Positions 34,162 through 43,346 are shown, numbered from the stretch's first letter. The stretch is DNA of 64,000 bases from JAYVYM01 sp046593925 (GCA_046593925.1 JBKJQN010000061.1:14642-78641), one strand, 5' to 3'. The notes: generated from the sequence alone by a model not told the origin. Made by a program: numbers and translations.

Positions 34162-35355
34162 TCAGCTGACGGCCTTGGCGTAGTTGGCCGCGAGGTAGGT
34201 CTTCGCCTTGGCCGTCTGGGCGTCGGTCAGGAACACCGCGCTGCCCTCGGCCTGCGGCAGGGCGGCGAAGGCCGCCTTGTCGATGGTGCCTGCCTTGGCC
34301 ATCGCATCGGCGCGCACCGGGCGCCCGAAGCCCTTGAGCCAGAGGTTCTGGCCGGCATCGGAGTAGAGGTACTCCTGCCAGAGCCGGGCCGCCGCCGGGT
34401 GCGGGGCGTCCTTGTTGATCGCCTGCTGGTAGTAGGAGCCCACCACGGCACCGGCGGGCACGACGACCTTCCAGTCCTTGCTGCCCTTGAGCTTCGCGGT
34501 CTGAGCGGCGTTGGTGTAGTCCCAGTCGATGACGACCGGGGTCTGGCCGGAGGCGATCGTGGCGGGGCTCGGGTCGACGGGCAGGAAGTTGCCGGCCTTC
34601 TTGAGCTGGCCGAAGAAGTCGACGCCCTTGCTGATGTCGTCGGCCGAGCCGCCGTTACCGAGTGCCGCCATGACGACGCCGGTGAAGGCGGCGCCGGCGG
34701 TCGTCGGGTCGCCGTTGAGGGCGACCTTGCCCTTGTACTCGGGCTTGAGCAGGTCGGCGACGGCCGCCGGGGCCGGCACCTTCGAGGCGTCGTACCCGAT
34801 CGACATATAGCCGCCGTAGTCGCTGACGTACGTGCCGGTGGGCTCCTTGAGCTGCGCCGGGATGTCGGCCCAGGTCGACACCTGGTAGGGCGCGAACATC
34901 GCGGTGTTGGCGGTGGCGACGGCCGCGCCGAGGTCGAACACGTCCGGCGCGCGGTCGGTGCCCTTGAGCTGGTTGGCGGCGTTGATCTCGTCCTGGCTCG
35001 ACCCGTCCGGCTGCGCGGAGTTAATCTTGATTCCGTACTTGCTCTCGAAGGTGGAGATCACCTCGGCGTAGTTGGTCCAGTCCGGCGGCAGCGCGATGAC
35101 GTTGAGGGTGCCTTCCTTCTTGGCGGCGGCGACCAGGGCGTCCATGCCGCCGAGCGCCTTGGCCGACGTCGCGGTGGCAGCGCTGGCGGGTGCTCCGGAC
35201 GAGCTGGCCGGCGAGCTGGTCTTGGCCGGCGCGTTGCCGCACGCACTGGCGGCCAGTGCGGCGGCGAGCGCGACGGTCAGGCCGAGGCGCCGGCGCGGGC
35301 CACCGGGACGCGCCGGATGGTCGGTCTGACGGAGGGTGCGGATGGCGGCCTTCAC
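34162..35355 (-). CDS. ABC transporter substrate-binding lipoprotein (PotD-like)
   Basis: A 397-residue extracytoplasmic solute-binding lipoprotein. A basic N-terminus and hydrophobic stretch (LGLTVALAAALAASAC) end in a lipobox with Cys 39, where lipid would be attached after cleavage. A Ser/Ala-rich linker of about 30 residues leads to the bilobed domain with KYGIKINSAQPDGSSQDEI and TPVVIDWDYTNAAQTAKLKG. The fold matches PotD/AfuA-type binding proteins for polyamines, ferric iron or phosphonates. It is the first and probably most expressed gene of the ABC operon. With amine-degrading genes upstream, a polyamine or related amine is the likely ligand (inference). Confidence 0.9.
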   Translation of the reverse strand: MKAAIRTLRQTDHPARPGGPRRRLGLTVALAAALAASACGNAPAKTSSPASSSGAPASAATATSAKALGGMDALVAAAKKEGTLNVIALPPDWTNYAEVISTFESKYGIKINSAQPDGSSQDEINAANQLKGTDRAPDVFDLGAAVATANTAMFAPYQVSTWADIPAQLKEPTGTYVSDYGGYMSIGYDASKVPAPAAVADLLKPEYKGKVALNGDPTTAGAAFTGVVMAALGNGGSADDISKGVDFFGQLKKAGNFLPVDPSPATIASGQTPVVIDWDYTNAAQTAKLKGSKDWKVVVPAGAVVGSYYQQAINKDAPHPAAARLWQEYLYSDAGQNLWLKGFGRPVRADAMAKAGTIDKAAFAALPQAEGSAVFLTDAQTAKAKTYLAANYAKAVS

Positions 35356-35482
35356 GGGGTCTCCTCAGGAGGGGGCCCGCGGCGGGCCACTCGGCCGGAA
35401 GGTAGCGCAGCGCCGGGCGGGTCCGGAGCGTTGCTGAGCAACGGTCGCGCAACGGTCGAGTGAACGGTGCGGGGCGGAAAGG

Positions 35483-36328
35483 TCAACGGATGCCGAGCCC
35501 GCCACCATCGACGACAGCAGCGGTCAGTGGTCGGACCAGCCGACGCAGCCGCCTCGCGCCGTCCTCGCCGAGCGCCTCCCAGGCGGGCAGGGCGAGCCGG
35601 TCGGTGGCGTCCTCGACCCGCTGGCGGTGCGCTTGGCCCGCGTCGGTGAACCGGGCGTCCGGGGTCAGCCAGCCCCGAGCCACCAGAGCGGCGACCGCAC
35701 CGTCCCACTCCTCGTCGGAGTAGGCCCGGGTGGCCTGCAGGCCCTTGCGCGTCCAACTGTCGCCGAGCGCGACGTGCAGGACCGCCGCCTCCAGCCCGGT
35801 GATGCCCTCACCCACCAGCGCGGCCACGTGTCCGTCGCCGCGGAACTCGCGCAGCAGGGTGACCGCGTGCCACAGCGCGAGGTGCGGTGGGTCCGGCCAG
35901 GGCAGGTCGGCGTGGGCGGCGTACAGCGGGCGGCCGTACGGCGTGCAGCCGGTCGTCGCGGTCCGGGCCAGTGCGGCGGCCTCCGCGACCGACGGGTCGT
36001 TGAGCAGGTCGCCGCACAACCGCCGCAGCGCCCTGTCGGCGCCGCGCAGGCGCGCAGCGAGCAGCTGCTCGGGCCCGGCCACGTCCCAGGCACCGGCGAG
36101 GCCGAAATCGACGGCGAGCCGGGAGAAGTTGAAGAAGGTGGCCTGTACGACGCCCGGGCCGACTCGGCCCATCGCGGCGGCCCGCGCCGGGAAGTAGCCG
36201 ACGGCCCGGTTGGCCGCCACGTCGAAGCCGAGTGCGGTGTACTCCTCCTGCGGCTCCCGCGCGAAGTAGATCATCGCGTGGTAGGGCTCCATGGCTCGCC
36301 AGCTCCGACGTGCGATGTCGGGCTCCAC
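35483..36328 (-). CDS. SCO6745-family protein
   Basis: A 281-residue cytoplasmic protein of the actinobacterial SCO6745 (SalK-like) family: HAMIYFAREPQEEYTALGFD near the start, YFPARAAAMGRVGPGVVQAT, and a C-terminal helical domain with GWLTPDARFTDAGQAHR that looks like a winged helix. Family members have no proven activity; they are usually encoded singly. It diverges from the bpa gene by 83 bases. ATG at 36328 is the first in frame. No link with the neighbouring transporter is evident. Confidence 0.75.
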   Translation of the reverse strand: MEPDIARRSWRAMEPYHAMIYFAREPQEEYTALGFDVAANRAVGYFPARAAAMGRVGPGVVQATFFNFSRLAVDFGLAGAWDVAGPEQLLAARLRGADRALRRLCGDLLNDPSVAEAAALARTATTGCTPYGRPLYAAHADLPWPDPPHLALWHAVTLLREFRGDGHVAALVGEGITGLEAAVLHVALGDSWTRKGLQATRAYSDEEWDGAVAALVARGWLTPDARFTDAGQAHRQRVEDATDRLALPAWEALGEDGARRLRRLVRPLTAAVVDGGGLGIR

Positions 36329-36411
36329 GGTGCCTCCTGCGGTCGGCGAGCGTGCAGTGGACCACGCCGGGCAGCGGGCGTGGTGCGGCGTCGGCAGGGC
36401 AGGATCGGTTC

Positions 36412-36981
36412 GTGACCCAGCCTTCGCAGCAGCAGTCCGAGCCGGACGACCCGGCCACGCACCAGGTCGTCGTCATCGGCCCCGACGGGCAGCCGATCGT
36501 CACCGCCGAGGTGCCGGCCGCCGACAGGACCGAGGAGAAGAATCCGGCCGAGATGGTGGAGCAGCCCGCGAAGGTCATGCGGATCGGGTCGATGGTCAAG
36601 CAGCTGCTGGAGGAGGTCCGCGCCGCGCCGCTCGACGACGCGGCGCGCGAGCGGCTGGCGGCCATCCACACCACCTCGGTACGCGAGCTGTCGGAGGGTC
36701 TGGCTCCCGAGCTCCGCGAGGGGCTCGGCCGGCTGACCCTGCCGTTCGGCGACAACGCACCCTCCGACGCCGAGCTGCGGGTAGCGCAGGCCCAGCTGGT
36801 CGGCTGGCTCGAGGGGTTGTTCCACGGCATCCAGACCGCGCTGTTCGCCCAGCAGATGGCGGCGAAGATGCAGCTCGAGCAGGCGCAGGGACGCGGCCGA
36901 CCGGCCATCGAGGGGCCGCCGATGGGCCCCGGTGGCCAGTCGGCGCTCGGCCCGACCAGCGGGACCGGGCAATACCTCTAG
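36412..36981 (+). CDS. bpa: Bacterial proteasome activator (Bpa/PafE)
   Basis: A 189-residue ring-forming, ATP-independent activator that opens the 20S proteasome to unfolded proteins. The core has ADRTEEKNPAEMVEQPAKVM, RIGSMVKQLLEEVRAAPLDD and WLEGLFHGIQTALFAQQMAA, which match the four-helix Bpa domain. A disordered tail ends exactly in GQYL, the HbYX-like motif that docks into proteasome alpha-subunit pockets. GTG at 36412 begins VTQPSQQQSEPDD. The gene stands apart from proteasome genes, which are not in the window. Its presence shows that this organism belongs to the proteasome-bearing Actinomycetota. Confidence 0.93.
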   Translation: MTQPSQQQSEPDDPATHQVVVIGPDGQPIVTAEVPAADRTEEKNPAEMVEQPAKVMRIGSMVKQLLEEVRAAPLDDAARERLAAIHTTSVRELSEGLAPELREGLGRLTLPFGDNAPSDAELRVAQAQLVGWLEGLFHGIQTALFAQQMAAKMQLEQAQGRGRPAIEGPPMGPGGQSALGPTSGTGQYL

Positions 36982-37022
36982 CAGCACCTGCAGCGGCTCC
37001 TCCAGGCTAGTTCGGGTAACTA

Positions 37023-37040
37023 CGGTCGGGGGCCCGACCG
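37023..37040 (+). terminator. Terminator-like hairpin after bpa
   Basis: The arms CGGTCGGG and CCCGACCG form a perfect eight-base GC stem with a very tight turn, 42 bases after the bpa stop. There is no T-run, as is common in high-GC actinobacteria. It probably ends bpa transcription. Confidence 0.5.
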
Positions 37041-37117
37041 AGCGGGTCGGACTATCACTTCTGACCAATCCGGCCAAGCGCGGTGGCCGGGTGGGGGTGG
37101 AAGCGGAAGGCTGGCTC

Positions 37118-37318
37118 GTGGCCAGCGGACAGCAGACGTCGGGGCGCCCGAGATGGCGAGTCCTCAGTCAGCACGAGGTGCGCAGGATCGTGCTGTGGTG
37201 CGGTGGCTGCGACGCCGAGCTGCCCCTGCCGACGGAGGACCCGGCCTTCGAGCATCGGCTGGCAGGGTTCTTCGAGGATCACGCGACGTGCCGGACGACG
37301 CTGACCATGCCGGCGTGA
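37118..37318 (+). CDS. Small hypothetical protein with a possible zinc-binding Cys motif
   Basis: A reading frame of 66 codons from GTG 37118 (GGAAGG upstream), with other possible GTG starts at 37091 and 37097. The conserved-looking part is RRIVLWCGGCDAELPLP, then DHATC, giving CxxC and a later His and Cys that could hold a metal. The composition at third codon positions is as GC-rich as in real genes nearby. I do not recognise the family. It sits between the bpa terminator and the secreted propeller gene. Confidence 0.4.
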   Translation: MASGQQTSGRPRWRVLSQHEVRRIVLWCGGCDAELPLPTEDPAFEHRLAGFFEDHATCRTTLTMPA

Positions 37319-37395
37319 GGGCCGGCCACCCGCCGTGGAGGTTAACCTTGCCCGGACGAACACGGGTGTCGGCCCGGTCGGATCGAGGAGGATCA

Positions 37396-39378
37396 GTGCG
37401 GCTGCGCCGGCAGCAGGGTGTCCGGCCCGTGGCGCTGCTCGCCGCGCCCGTCCTGGTGGCTGCGGTCGGCCTCGTCGTGGGGCTCGGGCCGTCGCCCACA
37501 CCGGCGGCGGCGGGGGTCGTGCAGAGCACCCTGGTCTCGGACAAGCCGGCCGGCCTGACCCCGCAGGTGCTGGACGGCTCCGTGAATGCCATCGTGCAGG
37601 TCGGCAACCGGATCATGCTCGGCGGCACGTTCACCCAGGTGCAGGACAACGCCGCCGGGTCGCCCGTGCTCACCCGCCAGGGCCTGCTGGCTTTCGATGC
37701 CACCACCGGAGTCGTCGACCGGAACTTCGATCCGGCGCTCCCAGCCACCGCCATCACGTCGCTGGAGACCGACGCGGGCCAGACGGCGCTGTGGGTCGGC
37801 GGACAGTTCAGCAGCGCGCCCCTGTCGCGGCTGCTGAAGCTGTCGCCAGCGACGGGAGCCCCCGTCGCGGGGTTCGACGCGCCGGTCGACCTGCTGGTGA
37901 CCGACCTGGTGGTGCGCGGCCAGCGGCTGTACGTCGGTGGTCAGTTCACCAGCATCTCCGGGGCGAGCCGTGGCGGCCTGGCCGCTGTCGACAAGGACAG
38001 CGGGGCTGTCTCGGCCGACCTCGACCTGCCGATCAGCGGACGCAACCACGGCGGCCCGACCGGGATCATCAAGTTCGACGTCACACCCGATGGGCGCACC
38101 CTCGTCGCCGTCGGCAACTTCACTGCCGTGGCCGGCCGCACCCGCGGGCAGATGGTCATGGTCGACCTGCCGGTCGCCGGCCCAGCTCGGGTAACGCCCT
38201 GGGCGACGCTCCGCCTCGGCGACGTGTGCAACGCCGAGTTCCCGACCTACCTGCGCAACCTCGACATCGCCCCCGACGGCTCATACGTGGTCGTGTCGAC
38301 CACCGGCGGAGCGCACCCGGGCACCCTGTGCGATAGCACCTCGCGTTGGGAGATCGGTCCGGCCAACCCGGACGCGGAGCCCAGCTGGGTCGACTCGACG
38401 GGTGGGGACACCACGTATGGGGTATCGGTGACCGGCGCCGCGGTCTACCTCGGGGGCCATTTCCGGTGGGAGAACAACCCGGGTGGTGCCGACTTCCCGG
38501 GCCCCGGTGCGGTCGCCCGCGAAGCCATCGCGGCCCTTGACCCGGCGAACGGCCTGCCGCTCTCCTGGAACCCCTCACGCGACCAGCGAGGCGTCGGCGC
38601 GCAGGCGATGTATGCCACAAGTACGGGGCTATGGGTGGGCAGCGACACCGAGCTGATTGGGCAACCGCCGGAGCGGCACGCTCGGATCGCCTTCTTCCCT
38701 CTTGCGGGCGGTGAGGTGCTGCCGGACGTGCGGCCCGCGAGCTGGCCCGGCAACGCCTTCCAGTTCAGCCAGGGCACGTTGACCACGCGCCCGGTCGGCG
38801 CGTCAGGTGTCGCGACGGGGCCGGCAACGACCGTGCCGCAGTCGCCGGCTGTCGACTGGTCTGCCGACGGTGGGCCGTTCGTCGTCACCAGGGGTGCCGG
38901 CAGCACGCTCTACTACGGGGGGGCTGACGGTGGCCTGTACGCCCGCACGTACGACCCCACCTCCGCCGCCGTAGGCCCCGAGCGGGCCGTCAACCCCTAC
39001 GACCCCGCGGCTCGGCTGCTGCCCTTCGCCGCCGCCTCCCCATCCTCAGCCTCCCAGCTCGTCGGTGCCTTCTACGACCCGGCGGGCCATCGGCTGTACT
39101 ACCTGCTGGTAGGCGATCCGGCGCTGCACTACCGATACTTCTCGCCCGAGAGCGAGGTCGTCAGCGCCCAGCAGATGACGGCCCCGAGCCCCGGCGTCGA
39201 CTTGCGCGGCGCGACCGGGCTCGCCCTGGTCGGCAGCCGGGTGTACGTCACCGGCGCCGACGGCGCGCTCCGCTCGGTGCTGTTCGCACGCGGCGCCATC
39301 GCTGGCAGCGCGGTCGTCGTCGAACCGCCCGGCGCCTGGACCGGCCGCGGCCTGTTCGCCGCGCCGGCGCCGTCGTGA
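37396..39378 (+). CDS. Secreted propeller-type (delta-60/Kelch-like repeat) protein
   Basis: A 660-residue exported protein. A signal sequence (basic start, then VALLAAPVLVAAVGLVVGL, Ala-rich cleavage region PTPAAAG) is followed by repeats of the form VQVGNRIMLGGTFTQV, ALWVGGQFSS, RLYVGGQFTSISG and TLVAVGNFTAVAG, each a propeller blade. The second half has further blade-like units (LYYGGADGGLYARTYD, RLYYLLVGDPALHYRYF) and ends WTGRGLFAAP, very like the fragment at 1-161. The start GTG 37396 has GAGGAGG eight bases upstream. It overlaps the next secreted gene by four bases. Function unknown; a surface or extracellular binding protein is plausible. Confidence 0.85.
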   Translation: MRLRRQQGVRPVALLAAPVLVAAVGLVVGLGPSPTPAAAGVVQSTLVSDKPAGLTPQVLDGSVNAIVQVGNRIMLGGTFTQVQDNAAGSPVLTRQGLLAFDATTGVVDRNFDPALPATAITSLETDAGQTALWVGGQFSSAPLSRLLKLSPATGAPVAGFDAPVDLLVTDLVVRGQRLYVGGQFTSISGASRGGLAAVDKDSGAVSADLDLPISGRNHGGPTGIIKFDVTPDGRTLVAVGNFTAVAGRTRGQMVMVDLPVAGPARVTPWATLRLGDVCNAEFPTYLRNLDIAPDGSYVVVSTTGGAHPGTLCDSTSRWEIGPANPDAEPSWVDSTGGDTTYGVSVTGAAVYLGGHFRWENNPGGADFPGPGAVAREAIAALDPANGLPLSWNPSRDQRGVGAQAMYATSTGLWVGSDTELIGQPPERHARIAFFPLAGGEVLPDVRPASWPGNAFQFSQGTLTTRPVGASGVATGPATTVPQSPAVDWSADGGPFVVTRGAGSTLYYGGADGGLYARTYDPTSAAVGPERAVNPYDPAARLLPFAAASPSSASQLVGAFYDPAGHRLYYLLVGDPALHYRYFSPESEVVSAQQMTAPSPGVDLRGATGLALVGSRVYVTGADGALRSVLFARGAIAGSAVVVEPPGAWTGRGLFAAPAPS

Positions 39379-40922
39379 AGCTCCTGCGCCGGTTTGCCGC
39401 CGGCCTGGCGCTGGCCGTGCTCGCGACCACGGTGCTCGGACCGTCGGCGCCGGCCAAGGCCGCCACGCCGGTCTGGACAGTGACCTATCAGGGCACGCCG
39501 CCGGCCGCCGCCCAAGCCGCCGTGCAGCGGGCGGTTGACGCCTGGGCCGCGGTTTTCCCGTCGACCCGGCCGGTCAGCGTCCAGGTCACCTGGGGGGCGC
39601 TGCCGGTCGGCACGCTGGCGGTCGGCGCCCCCGCGGACGTCGTGGTGCACCGGCCCGATACGGGGGTGCTCTACCCCATCGCACTGGAGGAGGCCACTGC
39701 CGGCACCGACCTGAACGCCGGTGCCCCCGACGTCACCATCGCCCTCCAGGGTGACGACGCACTCTGGTCCTACACCACAACCCCCGACCCGACGCGCTAC
39801 GACCTCGCGACGCTGACGATGCGAGCGCTGGGTACCGGGCTGGGGATCGGCAGCGGCACGGCAGTGCGGTCGGGCCTGGGCAGCTATGGCGCCGACGACA
39901 ACGGCGACGGTGCGGGTGACGGCGGCTACCCACCGGTGTACGACGCCCTCGTCGCGGGCTCCGCTCCCCGACCCGCGGCGCTGCTCGACCAGCCGAACGG
40001 CTCGGCGGTGCTGGCGACGGCTCTGACGTCGGGCGCGCTGACCTGGACCGGGGCTCAGGCGACCGCAGTGACAGGCAGCGCCCCCGTGCTGGCGACCCCG
40101 GCGAACTGGACGGCCGGGGTGACCGGGTCTTACCTGGACGAGACGCGCTACCCCCGTGGGAGCGCCGACGCCCTGATGACCCCCGTCATAGATCGGGGTG
40201 AGGTGGTGTCAGCGCCGGGTCCGGTCGCGACGGCGATGCTGCGAGACATGATCAACGACCCGGGAGCGGTCGGTGCGCCGGTACGGCACTACGTGAACGA
40301 GCTCTACCACTCCTTCCTGTACCGCGACGTCGACCCCACCGGGCTGCCCTACTGGACGGCGCAGCTCGTGACCGGACAACTGAACCGCCTGCAGGTCGCG
40401 GTCGCGCTGAGCCAGAGCCAGGAGTACCTCCAAGCCGTCGTCACCGTCCTGTACAACGACGTGCTCGGCCGCGCCCCCGACGCCGCCGGCCTGCAGGGCT
40501 GGGTCTCCCTCATCCAGGGCGGGCTGCCCATTGCGACGGTGGGAGCGAGCTTCTACGCGTCCGATGAGAATTATGCGCGCACAGGAGGCACGGCGGGAGC
40601 ACCCGGGCCCTGGGTCGAGGGGCTCTACCGCGCCCTGCTCGGCCGGGCGTCGGACCCGGCCGGCAAGGCGTACTGGTCGGGGCAGGCCAAGACGCAGGGC
40701 CGGCTGTTCGTCACGACCCAGTTCTACGCCAGCAACGAGACGCTGGCCCGGCGCGTCAGCATGCTGTACCTGGCGCTGCTCGACCGCGACGTCGACCCGG
40801 TCGGGCTGGCGTACTGGCCCGCTGTCGTACGCGACCAGGGGGACCTCGCGCTGGCGGCGGTGCTCGCTACCTCCGACGAGTATTACCAGCGTGCGCTGAG
40901 CTATCCGCTGCCCTCCCCCTGA
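39375..40922 (+). CDS. Secreted DUF4214-repeat protein with metalloprotease-like N-terminal domain
   Basis: A 515-residue exported protein. The signal peptide (MKLLRRFAAGLALAVLATTV) ends near PAKAAT. Residues 35-290 resemble the degenerate matrixin-like or surface domains of other actinobacterial exported proteins, but no HExxH is present. From about residue 300 come four DUF4214 units with the motif LYxxxLxRxxDxxGxxYW: LYHSFLYRDVDPTGLPYW, LYNDVLGRAPDAAGLQGW, LYRALLGRASDPAGKAYW, LYLALLDRDVDPVGLAYW. DUF4214 is found in S-layer and secreted proteins. GTG at 39375 overlaps the propeller gene stop (GTGA), so both are made together and may form one extracellular complex. Confidence 0.82.
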   Translation: MKLLRRFAAGLALAVLATTVLGPSAPAKAATPVWTVTYQGTPPAAAQAAVQRAVDAWAAVFPSTRPVSVQVTWGALPVGTLAVGAPADVVVHRPDTGVLYPIALEEATAGTDLNAGAPDVTIALQGDDALWSYTTTPDPTRYDLATLTMRALGTGLGIGSGTAVRSGLGSYGADDNGDGAGDGGYPPVYDALVAGSAPRPAALLDQPNGSAVLATALTSGALTWTGAQATAVTGSAPVLATPANWTAGVTGSYLDETRYPRGSADALMTPVIDRGEVVSAPGPVATAMLRDMINDPGAVGAPVRHYVNELYHSFLYRDVDPTGLPYWTAQLVTGQLNRLQVAVALSQSQEYLQAVVTVLYNDVLGRAPDAAGLQGWVSLIQGGLPIATVGASFYASDENYARTGGTAGAPGPWVEGLYRALLGRASDPAGKAYWSGQAKTQGRLFVTTQFYASNETLARRVSMLYLALLDRDVDPVGLAYWPAVVRDQGDLALAAVLATSDEYYQRALSYPLPSP

Positions 40923-40935
40923 CCAGGAGCCATTG

Positions 40936-41697
40936 ATGAGCGTGCTGGACCGGTTCTCGCTGGAGGGCAAAGTCGCGGTGGTGACGGGGGCGTCCTCCGG
41001 GCTCGGCGTCGCGTTCGCCCAGGCGCTGGCGGAGGCCGGTGCCGACCTCGCGCTCGGCGCGCGCCGCGCCGAACGGCTTGCTGACACCGCCGGCCTGGTA
41101 CGCGCCGCCGGCCGGCGCAGCATCGAGGTCGCCACGGACGTGTCCAGCCAGCCTGACTGCCAGGCGCTCGTGGACGAGGCGATGGCGGCGTACGGCAAGG
41201 TCGATGTGCTGGTCAACAACGCCGGGATCGGCACTGCCGTACCCGCGACCCGGGAGACCGTCGAGCAGTTCGAGCAGGTCATCGACGTCAACCTGAACGG
41301 CTGCTACTGGATGGCGCAGGCCTGTGGCCGCGTGATGCAGCCGGGCAGCAGCATCATCAACATCAGCAGCGTCCTGGGCATCACCACGGCCGGGCTACCG
41401 CAGGCCGCGTACGCCGCGAGCAAGGCCGGCCTGATCGGGCTGACCCGCGACCTGGCCCAGCAGTGGGGTGCGCGCAAGGGCATCCGGGTCAATTCGCTGG
41501 CGCCGGGCTTCTTCGCCTCCGAGATGAGCGACCAGTACGCCCCCGGGTATCTGGACCAGATGATGACCAGGGTGCCGATGGGTCGAAAGGGCGATCCCGA
41601 GGAACTCGCTGCGGCGCTGGTTTTCCTGGCCAGTGCCGCCGGCGCGTACGTGACCGGACAGACCCTGGCGGTCGACGGCGGCCTGACGATCACCTGA
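40936..41697 (+). CDS. Short-chain dehydrogenase/reductase (FabG-like)
   Basis: A 253-residue SDR: cofactor loop VAVVTGASSGLGVAFAQAL, NNAGIG, catalytic Ser in IINISSVLG and YAASKAG, with the usual C-terminal SAAGAYVTGQTLAVDGG. It resembles 3-oxoacyl-ACP reductase or gluconate 5-dehydrogenase-like enzymes. ATG at 40936 is chosen because AGGAG lies seven bases upstream; a TTG one codon earlier is possible. It lies 13 bases after the DUF4214 gene, so may share its transcript although the jobs seem unrelated. Substrate unknown. Confidence 0.88.
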   Translation: MSVLDRFSLEGKVAVVTGASSGLGVAFAQALAEAGADLALGARRAERLADTAGLVRAAGRRSIEVATDVSSQPDCQALVDEAMAAYGKVDVLVNNAGIGTAVPATRETVEQFEQVIDVNLNGCYWMAQACGRVMQPGSSIINISSVLGITTAGLPQAAYAASKAGLIGLTRDLAQQWGARKGIRVNSLAPGFFASEMSDQYAPGYLDQMMTRVPMGRKGDPEELAAALVFLASAAGAYVTGQTLAVDGGLTIT

Positions 41698-41713
41698 CCG
41701 GCGGCTGCGATCG

Positions 41714-43345
41714 TCAGTGCACGAGCTGGTTGGGCCCGGTGCTCACGCCGGCGTCGCCGGCCTCGGCGGTGTAGTCGTCGGGATGTGTGGCGTCCGCTGG
41801 CTCAGCGACCCGGCCGCGCAGCAGCAGGGTCCCGACGAGGCAGACGGCGAGGTTGGCCAGGACGGCCAGCACCCCGGCGTACAGGGTGGTGGTGGTGTCC
41901 AGGCCGAGCTTCGACAGCGGGAACGCGGAGCCGCCGAAGTGCGCCTTGGTGACCGTCACGACACCGCCCGCGGCGAACGCCTTCTGCGGCACCTGGTACA
42001 GCGACCAGATCCCGACGGCCATGCCGACCGCCCAGCCGGCGATCAGGGCCCTGCTGTGCAGCCACCGGGTGTAGAGCGCGACCGCCACGGCAGGCAGGGT
42101 CTGCAGGATCAGGACGCCGCCGATGAGCTGCAGGTCGATGGAGAACTGCGGGTCCAGGGTCAGGATCGCGACCAGAGCGCCGACCTTCACGACCAGCGAG
42201 GCGAGCTTGCTGCTGCGGGCCTCCTGCTTCGGGGTGGCGTCGCGGTTGAGGTACTCCTTGTAGATGTTGCGGGTCCACAGGTTCGCGGCAGCGATCGACA
42301 TGATCGCGGCCGGGACCAGGGCACCGATGCCGATCGCTGCGAACGCGACGCCGGCGAACCAGGCGGGGAACTGCTGGTCGAACAGCAGCGGGACGACGGT
42401 GTTGCCGTCGGGCTTGCCGTTGCTGCCGACCAGCGGCTTGACGCCCGACGCGATGGCCATGTATCCCAGCAGCGCGAGCAGCCCCAGGACGAAGGAGTAC
42501 GCCGGTAGCGCCGCCATGTTCTTCTTGATCGTGTTCCGGCTCCTGGCGGCGAAGACGCCGGTGAGGCTGTGCGGGTAGAGGAACAGCGCCAGCGCCGAGC
42601 CGAGCGCAAGGGTGGCGTACTGCAGCTGCGCGGGGCCGCCGAGCACGATGCCGTCGCCCGGGTTGGGGCTGGCGGTGAACTTCTTGTCAGCGGCCGCGAA
42701 GATGTCACCGAAGCCGCCGAGCTTGATCGGTATGACGACGATGGCCACCAGGACGACGACGTAGATGAGCGCGTCCTTGACGAAGGCGATCAGGGCCGGT
42801 GCCCGCAGCCCGGAGTTGTAGGTGTAGGCCGCGAGGATGGTGAAGGCGACGATGATTGGCAGGTGGCCGGTGACGCCCATCGCCTTGAGCACGGCTTCGA
42901 TGCCGACCAGCTGCAGCGCGATGTACGGCATCGTCGCGACGATGCCGGTCAGCGCGACCAGCAGCGCGAGGGTCGGCGAGCCGGAGCGGGCACGGACGAA
43001 GTCGGCGGGGGTGACGAAGCCGTGCCGGTGGCTCACCGACCACAGCCGGGCCAGCACGACGAACACGATCGGGTAGACCACGATCGTGTACGGGACGGCA
43101 AAGAAGCCGACCGCGCCGGCGCCGAACACCAGTGCCGGCACCGCGACGAAGGTGTAGGCGGTGTAGAGGTCGCCGCCGATCAGGAACCAGGTGATCCAGC
43201 CCCCGAAGCTGCGGCCGCCGAGCCCCCACTCGTCCAGGCTGTCCAGGTGCTCGCCGCGCCGCCATCGGCTGGCGAAGAAGCCCAGCGCGCTCACCGCCAG
43301 GAAGAGCAGGGTGAAGACCGCCAGCTCAGTGCCCTTGATGGCCAC
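41714..43345 (-). CDS. Sodium:solute symporter (SSS family, monocarboxylate-type)
   Basis: A 543-residue membrane transporter with about 13 helices. Family marks are LDSLDEWGLGGRSFGGWITW near the start, FGAGAVGFFAVPYTIVVYP, and GALVPAAIMSIAAANLWTRN. With the small DUF3311 protein just upstream it forms the usual actinobacterial pair of the MctP/PanF-like type, which import monocarboxylates or other small acids with Na+. The GTG at 43345 follows the DUF3311 stop by one base. It is the last gene of the operon that begins with the cyclase-family gene, so it probably brings in the compound that the operon degrades. Confidence 0.9.
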   Translation of the reverse strand: MAIKGTELAVFTLLFLAVSALGFFASRWRRGEHLDSLDEWGLGGRSFGGWITWFLIGGDLYTAYTFVAVPALVFGAGAVGFFAVPYTIVVYPIVFVVLARLWSVSHRHGFVTPADFVRARSGSPTLALLVALTGIVATMPYIALQLVGIEAVLKAMGVTGHLPIIVAFTILAAYTYNSGLRAPALIAFVKDALIYVVVLVAIVVIPIKLGGFGDIFAAADKKFTASPNPGDGIVLGGPAQLQYATLALGSALALFLYPHSLTGVFAARSRNTIKKNMAALPAYSFVLGLLALLGYMAIASGVKPLVGSNGKPDGNTVVPLLFDQQFPAWFAGVAFAAIGIGALVPAAIMSIAAANLWTRNIYKEYLNRDATPKQEARSSKLASLVVKVGALVAILTLDPQFSIDLQLIGGVLILQTLPAVAVALYTRWLHSRALIAGWAVGMAVGIWSLYQVPQKAFAAGGVVTVTKAHFGGSAFPLSKLGLDTTTTLYAGVLAVLANLAVCLVGTLLLRGRVAEPADATHPDDYTAEAGDAGVSTGPNQLVH

Positions 43346-43346
43346 G

